From Lycocorax pyrrhopterus obiensis (taxonomy: Eukaryota; Chordata; Aves; Passeriformes; Paradisaeidae), in the NCBI GenBank assembly GCA_014706295.1, contig JACSVZ010000001.1, forward strand, positions 82,706,237-82,770,236: DNA of 64,000 bases, written 5' to 3'. The notes under the pieces were generated by a model. That model did not search any database. It was not told where the DNA came from and saw nothing but the letters and a program-made list of their open reading frames with translations. Numbering within the stretch: the stretch's first letter is position 1; each line of letters starts with the position of its first letter. The translations under genes were made by a program, and so were the position numbers. Below, piece after piece: positions 24,275 through 33,475 of this stretch.

Positions 24275-25522
24275 GGTAGTCCTGAGGGTGGCTCTCCAAC
24301 CAAAGGGCAGTTCTCCACAGTGGTCAACAATGAGCTGGGGTGCATGGAATTCCACCTGGGAATCAAAGAGCTTGTGGGAGAGGATGAAAGGGAGAGCAGA
24401 GGCAGGTCACTTTCTAGTGGGGGTCTGCTTCCAACCGGGAAGACCGAACAGATGAGGCCTTCTATAGGCATATAGGAGCAGACACACATTCATATGCGAG
24501 AACACCTGGCAATCCAGTGATGTGGCCACCGGCTGCAAAACGGAAAACTTAACTCCCATTTTTAAAAAAGGAAAGAAAAAAGACCACGAGGACCACAGGT
24601 CAGTCAGTCTCACCTCTGTGCCTGGTAAAATCATAGAGCGGATCCTCCCGGAAACTATGCTAAGGTACATGGAAACTAAGGAAGCGATTGGTGGCAGCCA
24701 ACATGGCTTCACTGAGGGCAAATGCCTGAAAAATTTGAAGGCTTCCTAAAAACAGGCTTACGGTGTTGGTGGATGAGGAAAGAGCAACTTCTGTCATCTA
24801 CCTGGACTTGTGCAAAGCATTTGACATTGTCCTGCAGAACATCTTTGTCTCTAAATTGGATAGACATGAATTTGACAGATATGCCACTCGGGAGATAAGG
24901 ATTTGGTTGGATAGTTACAAAGACCTGCAGTCAACAGCTTGATATCCAATCAGAGACCAATGACAAGTGGCTTTCCTCAAGGATAGGTGTTGGGATCAGT
25001 GCTGTTTAACATCTTTGCATCCACCTCTGGGGCCTCCAACATAAACAGGACATGAACATGTTGGAGTGAGTCCAGAGGAGGGCCATGGAGATGATCGGAG
25101 GGCTGGAACACCACTCTTGTGAAGACAGGCTGAGAGAATTGAGGCTGTTCAGCCTGGAGAAGAGAAGGCTCCAGGAACACCCTCTAGCAAGTTTCAGTAC
25201 CTAAAAGGTCTGACAAGTAAGGAGAGGGAAAGGGGGTTTTTAGAGGGGTACGTAGTGATAGGACAAGGGGGAATGGTTTTAAAGTGGCAGAGGGAAGGTT
25301 TAGATATAAGAAAGAAATTTTTAGTTGTGGGGGTGGTGAGACACTGGCACAGATTGCCCAGAGAAGCTGTGAATGCCCCATCCCTGGAAGCATTCAAGGT
25401 CAGGCTGGATCGGGCTTTGTGCAGCCTGGTCTTGTGGAAGGTGTCCCTGCCCATGGCAGGGAGGATGAAGTGAGATGATTTTTAAGGTCCCTCCAAACCC
25501 ATGCCAATCTATGATTCTATGA
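24275..25522 (+). mobile_element. CR1 LINE, internally deleted
   Basis: A degenerate plus-strand CR1 retrotransposon assembled from three non-adjacent parts. From 24275 to about 24480 there is endonuclease-region sequence (GVCFQPGRPNR where GVCYRPPDQ is usual). From 24520 to about 25017 there is reverse transcriptase sequence (NLTPIFKKGKKKD, SLTSVPGKIIERIL, then YLDLCKAFD at 24799-24825 and GFPQG). From about 25018 to 25522 there is the 3'-terminal region ending in TCTATGATTCTATGA. The stretch between endonuclease and RT, and that between the RT B motif and the 3' region, are missing. Stop codons and frame changes interrupt all parts, so it is dead. It is the best evidence in the window for an avian or sauropsid genome. 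Confidence 0.92.
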
Positions 25523-27330
25523 ATGAAATGAATTTGTAAGAATGTTTACCTCTGATATTATTCTTTCTCATGAGTGCAAGGTCTGGATCCTGGAATGAGT
25601 AGAGTTCTCAGGGGAGACTCCATTTCAGAGCCAGGAACTTTTCTGCCTTGTAGTCACATGAATCAATAACACTGACACAAATCTGATCTCATTTTATGTA
25701 GGTTTGGGGACTTCACAACACCATGGCCCCACTGCCATTGCCTCCCCACTCTTCAGCTGAAGATGCCAATCGGGGGTTATCAGGCATAAGTTCAAAACAT
25801 GAGTTCACAACTGGTTGAGTTTCACCCATTCAATACTCTACTCTCACTGCAGAGAGAAGATAGTGTATCATACCGCAGCATAATTGGAGGTTTCATTCTT
25901 TCAGCCTTCATTAGAAGCACTCCCCCACTCAGATTGGAACTCGCTGAGTAGAAATAGGAGCAGCAGCATCAGATTTTGAATGATGTGAGAATGCTAAACC
26001 AATTTCCTCAGCACAGACAAAAACATCTTTTTAGGGTGAGGATTTTCCTGAGAACCTTAGTGGTTCCGAATTTATTTTTGTTTGTTTTTGTTTTGGAGTC
26101 ATGTGCATTTAACTCAGTTCTAATAGGGAGGCCTGACTATATCCTAAGCTCTCCTTTCAGTGTATATGTGCTGACTACATTTAATTAAAATCGTCACACA
26201 TCAGTTTTGAGTCTCTTGATGACTGAGCTGAAATTCTTTGGTGGAAAATAGTGATTGGAATAGCATAGGATACAGTAGGTGAACATAAAATGCACACATA
26301 CTTAAAAAAAATGGAAATAACAGAGGAAGCAAGAGAAATCATGTAAATGTAATGCATTTTTTTGATTTTATAAAGTTAAAAATTCTTATAACATTTGAAG
26401 CAACAGGAAATTGAACTTGAATAATAGCAATAATACCCTTAGTCATAAATGTAAATATAAACCAGACTTCCTCAGTTGGAGTTACTGCCCCTGAATACTC
26501 CTACTAATGTGAACCAGAGTTGTAATTATGCAAGATTTCCACTTATCCCTTTTGGCAAGTATAGCTACTTTAGACATGAAAATAATTCTCTAGAAGGTGC
26601 AAAGAAGGAGTTACAGGGAGGACACACAGAACAATTTCCTGGGGTAAATTCAACCATTTGATGTTAGTTTTTTACTCAGATGCCCTGAAAACGGCTTTTA
26701 TTCTCTTAAAATAATTTCTTGTGGGTAAATCTGGGGACATCTGTGTCCTAGAACCTCCTAGCCACATCCCATTACTCACATAAATCTCCATAGATATCTT
26801 CTTGTTCTCCTTTTACACAATTCTTGCAAGTATCCTTCTCACAGCTCCGTATTGTGTCTTCCTCTCTCATGTCCTGTTTTCCACTGATGAGCATAAGGGT
26901 CAGGCCAAACAAGATCTTATAGGCATCGCTAATTTTAGGTTCTAAATCTAAATCTGAGGTAAGAATCCCAACTCAGGACCTGAATAATGCTGAAGGAGCT
27001 TCAGAGCTAGGTTCAGTTTGAAGTTTCTGATTTTTCCCAGCTTCTAAGAGCTGGGTTGCTTCCTTGCACAGAACTAGAACAGTCTTCAAAGTATTGGGTA
27101 TTTCACTGTCTCCTTTATACCTATGCACAACCAGGAGTGAAAAATTAGTCAGATTCCTTGAAAGCACACTGGTACTAAACGGATATCCCTCTGAGGAATA
27201 AATTCACTTTGGAATCTGTGAAGAGAAGTGGACGCATCTTAATGTCTCCTTCTTTGTCATCCTAAACAAAATGTTTAAGATAGATCACATGAACAGCACC
27301 CTACAAAAGACAATACTCCTGTATTCACTC
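25523..27330. other. intergenic DNA between CR1 and LTR
   Basis: No gene or recognisable repeat. It contains AGTCATGTGCA at 26097-26107, an M-box-like sequence on the plus strand. Open frames are short and family-less. Confidence 0.8.
26097..26107 (+). promoter_or_regulatory. M-box-like sequence
   Basis: AGTCATGTGCA matches the melanocyte M-box AGTCATGTGCT at 10 of 11 positions. It lies about 22 kb upstream of TYR. Isolated motif, no supporting partner site. Confidence 0.25.
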
Positions 27331-27892
27331 TGTAGTGGTTTCAGCCCAGCTGGAAATTAAGCACCACACAGATGCTCTCTCAAACCCCCTCTTCCCCACC
27401 CCCAACCTGGTGGAATGGGGAGTAGAGTCAATGTAAAACTTGTAGCTGGAGACAAGAGCAGTTTAATAATCAAAAGTAAAATAAAAATACAGTAATGATC
27501 GTAAATGTTGATAATAATGATAATGATGTGGGAAAACTCAAGCAATGCACAATGAAATTTCTCACCATCTCCTGACGGATGCCAGACCCTGCTTCCCAGC
27601 CCCAGATTTGCTCCCCTTCTGGGTAACTCCCCCCAGTTTATGTACTGGGCATGGCAATTCTGTGGTGTGGAATATCCCTTTGGTCAGTTCATGTCACCTG
27701 TCCTGACTGTGCTCTCTCCCAGTATCTTTTGTGTACCTCGCCACTGGCAGAGCAAGAGACGAGAAAAAAAATCCTTGACTTAGAACAAACATGACTTAGC
27801 AAAATCCCCAAATTTCTCATTCTGAATCCAAGACACAGCACTGTAACTTCCACTGAGAAGAACATAACGCTATGGTAGCTGAAAAGAAGACA
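27331..27892 (-). mobile_element. solo LTR of an avian endogenous retrovirus
   Basis: A 562-bp element reads on the minus strand from TGTCTTCTTTTCAGC to GGCTGAAACCACTACA, with TG...CA ends and the interior of a well-known avian ERV LTR (for example the GTGCTGTGTCTTGG and CAAAGGGATATTCCA blocks). An ATTAAA polyadenylation-type signal lies at about 27460 on that strand. Both flanks show the same 4 bases ACTC (27327-27330 and 27893-27896), consistent with a target-site duplication. No internal retroviral genes are next to it, so it is a solo LTR left by recombination. The exact family cannot be named without a repeat library. Confidence 0.85.
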
Positions 27893-28990
27893 ACTCAAGG
27901 GAATATGAAGTTTACATATAAATATCTACAAAAGAGACATATAAAGTCAGGCCCTTGCATTCCTCAAGGCTGGAAGAACAACAGAAACTAAGGATAAAAA
28001 TTCTAAAAGTATTATTATATCCTAGCAGGCTACTATTTTCTTTTGATATGTGTTGCATAGCATACCTTGCACCTTTTTTCTCCTTCTACATAAGAGACCT
28101 GCCATTAGGAAACTTGTTAGGAAGGCGAGAGTAATTTTCTTGATTTTGATTATGTCATGAACTATAAGCATACTGGATTATTCCCACCTGGCTCCATCGG
28201 CTCCATCTTATCCAAAAGGGAACAAATACTGTTGTGTGTATATATAGATATATATACATACATATGAATACAAACACATCATATCCATTTTTTCCATTTT
28301 TTTTCTTTGTTTTAGAGATTGTTTTGCAAGAAAGAAGGCACTTGGCTTATCTTGGTCAATACAACATCACCTTCTTGTCCACACTTTGTCTCTGATTGTT
28401 CTGCCTGTGTCCCACAGGGTTTATTAATTCTGGAACTGAGGAGAATCCAAATTAGTATTCCTTTAGTCTCCTTATTTTCTGTCTTAAAATGTTAGCGTGG
28501 TTGGGATGCTCTTCAGAGACACTGATTATACCGGAGACTTACTCACACTCTTTTTACCCCTGCAATTTTCTGTATGCACGAGCTCCTCAGAGTGCAGAGA
28601 TACAGCAAATGTACAGCCTTGCCAATGTGTTAGTATTTATAGGTGCTACCGCCACAGAAGAAATGAATGTTACCAATACTGGGCTTGTACAATGTAGCCA
28701 TTATATGTCCTTATTCAGGTACTAGTTTATTTATCTTTTGCTGATGCTGCTGCAAACAGGAAGTGGAAGCTTTCATTTTGTTAAATTTAAAAACAGTATC
28801 AAAATAGAAGGGAAAAATTTTTGGTAGGGAAAAGTGAATCTACCATCAGTAGAGAAGACAGTGGCTAATTTTATGGGTTCTGTAAAATGATTATGAATGA
28901 TGGAAAGGGAGGAGGGGAGAAAGGGGAGAAAGAGAGCAAGGGAGAAGAACCTTTTATATATCTGTATTTATTGGGACCCCATTTAAAGGG

Positions 28991-29638
28991 TCAACGAGAG
29001 GCATTAGGAATGTATATGCCATGGCCACCCCCATCCATTCTGTTTGCCTCCTTTAATCTTTGATCCAGCTGCTCCAAACATCTGGCACAGTGAACTCTGA
29101 CTCTGGGCTGATTCACGGGGAGTCCTTGGGGATGTGTGTGTAGGAGCTGCTTTGCATTCCCTGTGGTTGCTTCTACACAATGCTGTGTGTCCTGCTTGTG
29201 TGGGGATCCTGTCCCTCTCCTGCTGTGGGTCACCCAGCTCCCTGCCAGCCAGCTGGCTGTGTCTGCTGCCAATGAGAGGTGGCTGCTTTCTGACTCCCTC
29301 ATCACACACACAGCCCCAGGGGAAGGCAGGCAACTGCTGTGACAGCCCAGCAAAGCAATGGCACCTCCTGTCTGCCCTGATTCATCCAGCATTGATTCCT
29401 TCCAGACTCCTGTGCACAGTAATACCACTTTGCTTGTGGTGTCACCATTCCTTTCTACGGACACCACCCTACCCTCCTTCTGTCTATTTGTGTTTTTTCT
29501 ACAAGTATATGTCCCCTCTCTTCTCTGTCTCCAGGCTCCTGACATTCTAGACATTTCACAGTGCATGGTTGATGAGAAAGACAACATCTGAGGGAAGCAT
29601 GGGTACAGGGAGGAAGAGGAAAGATGCTCCTTACCCAT
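28991..29638 (-). other. unrecognised 215-codon open frame
   Basis: This is the longest open frame in the window that does not belong to a known gene or the CpG island. The protein is polar and Ser/Thr/Arg-rich, with scattered Cys, no signal peptide, no membrane segment and no motif I recognise. There is no clear splice structure around it. It probably reflects the local GC content, but a lineage-specific gene or an exon of a non-coding RNA cannot be excluded. Confidence 0.15.
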
Positions 29639-30451
29639 CAGCCCCGCAGGGCACTGACAGGAATGGTAACTAGTGGGGTGTCCCCTGTCATGTAATAGCC
29701 TACCTTCATCTCTTCAAGCACCAGCACAGAAGCTCTTGGAACTGCGTAGAGGAAACCAAGAGTTAGAGCCACACACACTCTCAGTGCCCTCTGCTTGAGA
29801 CCTGGCCTTTTCTAGGGCTTCCATGACTGAAGGAGCCAGGAGAGCTGGGTAAGGGTGTGAAGCAGGCGGCAGCTCATGGGCTCCCAGCCAGGCCCTGGCT
29901 GGGACTGAAGGATGATGCAAAGGTGAAAGAAGCCATACTCCACACCTGGTAAGGACATGTGGGATATATATCCTTCACAATCTGGGGTGAAAGAAGCAGT
30001 CAAGATGATAATCTGGTAGAAGTGAGACAACAATAAAGGGATCACAGGGAATTAGAAGCACAGATGGAGTCTTACTATGACTTTACCTCTTCCTCTATGC
30101 CCTAACAACTTTATCAAAGTTAACTCAGAGGGACAGGGGTGTGAGAAGGACGTGGTGCAGGTTGGATATGGCAATGCAGTCGCACTGGGGAAGCCACATC
30201 ATGTCGTGGCTGAGATTTGGGTCATTCGGTAGCTGCTTTAAAAAAAATAAAAAGAGATAATATTTTAAGCAGCAACCTAAAGAGGGGAGAACCAGCAGGG
30301 AGTGTCAAGCTGTGGAGCAGTGGCAGAGAAAGGCTGCTAATTCTTGAAAATGGATGCACAAGCTAATCCTTCCCTGCAAATACAGCCTGGTAAAGGGTCA
30401 GACTCAGCAGCCTTTTAAATGCCAGATCAGCTCTTACTTAAATAGCATTTT

Positions 30452-30490
30452 GCTTTATTATTTATTTATTTTACTTTATTTATTTATTTG
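30452..30490. repeat. (TTTA)n microsatellite
   Basis: Imperfect TTTA tetranucleotide array just left of the CpG island. Confidence 0.85.
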
Positions 30491-30589
30491 TTTGCTAGGA
30501 ATAGCTTTGAATAAAGGGATGATCTCTGTCTGGCACTGTGTTGCGATGGTTGCTTGGTGTTCGTTGTTGTTGCAGTAGGAGAGCAGGGA

Positions 30590-31720
30590 TGTGTTAAGTT
30601 TGTCAGGGCTCGGACTACCTCGGACCTTTCCCACCCACCCGCGCTTAGCCACAGTGCTCTCCCCGCGCTCAGAGCCGTGGTGCCCGGCCCTGTGCCCACC
30701 CCGGGCGGAGGAATGGAACGATGCGGTGCCGTGCGGGATGGCTGGGTGTGAATGGAAGCAGGAGCCGGGTGTGTGGGGCTGAGCCGCGAGACGGGAGAGA
30801 GAGGGAGGGGGGAGGATTTGGGAAAATGCAGGGATACCGGGGGAGAAGGTAAAGCTTCGGCTGGCTTCCGAAGGGAAGGGTTAACCGATGAAAGGTAGAT
30901 GTGCTGTGCGGGCAGCAGGTAGTTAGCAGGCGAGAGTGTTGCTGTGGGGTTTGTGGGAGGGCGGGGAAGAGGAAGGGCTCGGAGGGTACCGAGCTTGTGG
31001 GCAGAATGTAGGCAAATAAAAAGCCTGTCCGTAGGTCTGCAGACACGGTCCAGGGATGCTGGCTGAGGAGCCAGGGGGCTGGCAGGGAACTGCGGAGCCT
31101 CTGCGTCCAGAGAGCCCGGGATGCCAGAGGGGAGAGAGTCCGGCAGGAAAGGGTGGCTGCAGGTGACACCTGCCGTGAGGAGGAGCGGGGGGCAGCCCAC
31201 GGGGGACAGAAGCAGGGGGCACAACCCGCCCGCGGGGCTGGCAACCCGGTTTGCCCTTTGCAGGGGCATCTGTCCTCATCTCGCCGTGCCCAGTGTTGTC
31301 ACCCTGCAGGCAAGGGAAGGAGCGAGGACTGAAGAGGGCAACCTGTCCTTCCAGTGGCAAACAGTCTCTCCTTTCTGCTTGATATTTCCGTGTGTGTGAT
31401 TGTGTGTAGAGGGCTGGTCGCTGCTCTTGCATCCCCCTCTCTTCCCTTGCCAGAGAGCAGCAGGCAGAGCCCATGCTGGCATGCTGCTTGGTTTCCTGGA
31501 GGGTTCTATGCCACTTGGTGGCACTAAAAAGTTGCGCTGAAGCCCGGTACTCGCCCATACGAAAAGCCCCCTCGTCCCCCAGCCCGGTGCGGCAGCGGAG
31601 CTCCGGGGCCCCCGACACCGGGACCCTGGCGGACAGCAAAGTTCGGGGCGGCAGTTCGCCAAAGGTCGCCGGGATCGCAGGGGTAAACTCTTCCCCGCGA
31701 CTCCGTTTTAAACAGCTTTT
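30590..31720. promoter_or_regulatory. CpG island, candidate GRM5 promoter
   Basis: About 1.1 kb of GC-rich sequence with many CpG dinucleotides in an otherwise CpG-poor window, densest at about 30600-30740 and 31540-31700. It lies about 9 kb upstream of the GRM5 start codon. GRM5 in mammals is known to have upstream non-coding first exons, so this island is the natural candidate for its promoter. A plausible donor (GAAG|GTAAAG, exon end 30848) is present. Long open frames on the minus strand here (up to 261 codons, Pro/Ser-rich) look like GC artefacts. Strand and start site are not proven. Confidence 0.6.
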
Positions 31721-33260
31721 TTTTTTTTCTTTTTTCCCCCTTTTTCCCTTTGGATGATGCGGTTCTGAACCTATTGCCTCTTTCTTTCTTGCCGGAGCGT
31801 AGTGCGGGAGAGAGGTGCCGGTTTGTAGGGGGACTTTACAACCTTCAGAGCATCTGGAGAGATTTCCTCACAGGGCAGAACGCAGGCTTAGCTCACTATA
31901 AACATAGAGAGATTGCTACTGTGCATATGTGAGGAAGGGCGGAGGTGTTTAAGCAGGTGGGTCAGGCTGCAGCAAGTATTTAGGAAGACCACGGCTGTGG
32001 TAGCAGAGAGCAAAGACCCATCTGTTGTTTCATCGTTTGTTTGTTTATTCCTCCTCCTCATGCCTTCCCCCTCCCTTAAATCCAGGGACCGTTCACGCCT
32101 CTTGCAAATGAGATTTGGGCGATGCTGAGAGAGCAGCGTGTTGCATGGCGTGTGCCTGTGCATGCATTCGCGGGGGTAGGATACTCGATCCTCAGCATTT
32201 GCCTGTGATCAGAAGAAAATAGGATGTGCCTGTAGCTGAAGGAGTGACAATGCTAGCCGAGTGGGGCTCACCTGCTGGTGATCTTTGCAGAGGCATTTGA
32301 GGATTATTCAGCTCCAGAAGGTCTGTGTGAGGAGTGCTATCTCTGCCGTGGCTGAAAATAGGAGGTGCCTACCCCTACCTGTCTTAATTATTGCCACCAA
32401 AAGGACCATTTTGCCACCACTGTGGGAAGAAGCACTTGCTGCCACTGACAAGGTAACGTTGTGGGTTGGGAGAGGATATTTATGTGCCCTGGATTGTGGA
32501 CAGAAACGCTGTGGATGGAGGAGGGACGCTTCCCCCCCGCTCCTTCCCTTCTTGCTTTTGCTCTGTACCCTGGTTGATGGAGGGCTAGCACAACTCCTGG
32601 GGGACCAACAAGTCAACCGGTGGGGTACCTCTCTAGAGGCTGCAGGGACGTCACGGGGTCAGGGTGCTGGAGGGCAGCTGGCACTGATCCCTCGCCGGGA
32701 GCATGGTATGTGTGGGGCTGCAGGGAATGGGGGTACTGTCATACCTGGGCTTGGTGATGTGTGTGATATAGTCCCTCTGCTCACAAGTGGGGATTTGTCT
32801 TGCTAGGAGGGTATAATGGAAACGGGAATGTATTTGTTTTCCAGAGACAGACAGGCTTAGCTCAGCCATAGACTTTTCTGTGTGACCTTGGGACAAATCA
32901 CTTGGCTCTGCTCAGCGAGTCCCGTCTGTTCCTTATTTAATAATCAAAGCTAATCTCTCCACGTGCAAAAATGATTCATTGTGGACTGAGGGGGACAGCG
33001 ATACCACCAGCCAAGCAGGGAGACAGAGACCCAAGCACCAGCGTGCATGCACACATGCATGTCTGTATGCACAGCCGCTTAGTTGTGGCAGCGCAGGTAG
33101 CTGTGTTGGGAGTTAACCTTGCCCAGTAGTTTTCTCTAAGACCCAGGTCTATGCATTTATTTGTAAAAACGCGATCCTGCCTGCCAAATGTGACCACCAC
33201 GGCAATTTTTACCATCGGTTGATTTCTAGGTTGTTTTATTTTTGTCTTCCCCTTGCACAG
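31721..33260. other. region downstream of CpG island, possible GRM5 5' leader/intron
   Basis: No recognised coding gene. It holds T-rich sequence (31715-31755), a TATAAACA at 31897-31904 and two plausible plus-strand splice donors, GACAAG|GTAACG (exon end 32452) and CATG|GTATGT (exon end 32705). A 173-codon open frame at 32285-32806 has no family resemblance. These could belong to non-coding 5' exons of GRM5. Confidence 0.35.
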
Positions 33261-33475
33261 ACCTGCCTGGCGGCAAACACCAGCGGCGGGCGGTGCTCAG
33301 CACCAGGGACAGCGTCCGCTCTTCGCTGCCCGCTGCCCGCTCCCCTCCCCGCCGCTGCCCGCTGCCCGCAGGCAGCGCCGTCCCGCACCCTGGGGCTCCG
33401 CCACCCCGACAGCCCTACTCACATTCCATCTCATCCCTGAGAAGCAATTTCCGGTGGTGGGAAGGGGGTGACTGG
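33261..33475 (+). other. candidate non-coding exon after a strong splice acceptor
   Basis: A long pyrimidine tract ending TTCCCCTTGCACAG at 33260 is the best splice acceptor I see between the CpG island and the GRM5 start. It is followed by a GC-rich block. The 3' boundary is unclear; GGG|GTGACT near 33466-33469 is one weak option. If real, it would fit a non-coding second exon of GRM5. Confidence 0.3.
33326..33369 (-). promoter_or_regulatory. G-quadruplex-prone tract
   Basis: The plus strand is a run of CCC blocks (CTGCCCGCTGCCCGCTCCCC and on). The minus strand therefore has six GGG or GGGG runs separated by loops of 1-7 bases, which satisfies the usual G-quadruplex rule. Confidence 0.7.

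Larger units (their letters stand above)
27893..30590. other. intergenic DNA with a GC-richer block
   Basis: No gene is recognised. A GC-richer stretch at about 29000-29640 keeps an open frame of 215 codons on the minus strand (28991-29638), but the predicted protein resembles nothing I know. A (TTTA)n array lies at about 30452-30490. The rest is unremarkable. Confidence 0.7.

Noticed and set aside
27286..27296. TCACATGA MITF-type octamer, also seen as TCATGTGA near 50408
   Set aside because: An 8-mer of this kind is expected about twice per window and has no partner motifs here.
30484..31269. 261-codon minus-strand open frame over the CpG island
   Set aside because: Pro/Ser-rich composition and overlapping long frames on both strands are typical of GC-rich DNA; no domain is recognisable.
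32285..32806. 173-codon plus-strand open frame
   Set aside because: No family resemblance and no start or splice support; more likely leader or intron sequence of GRM5.
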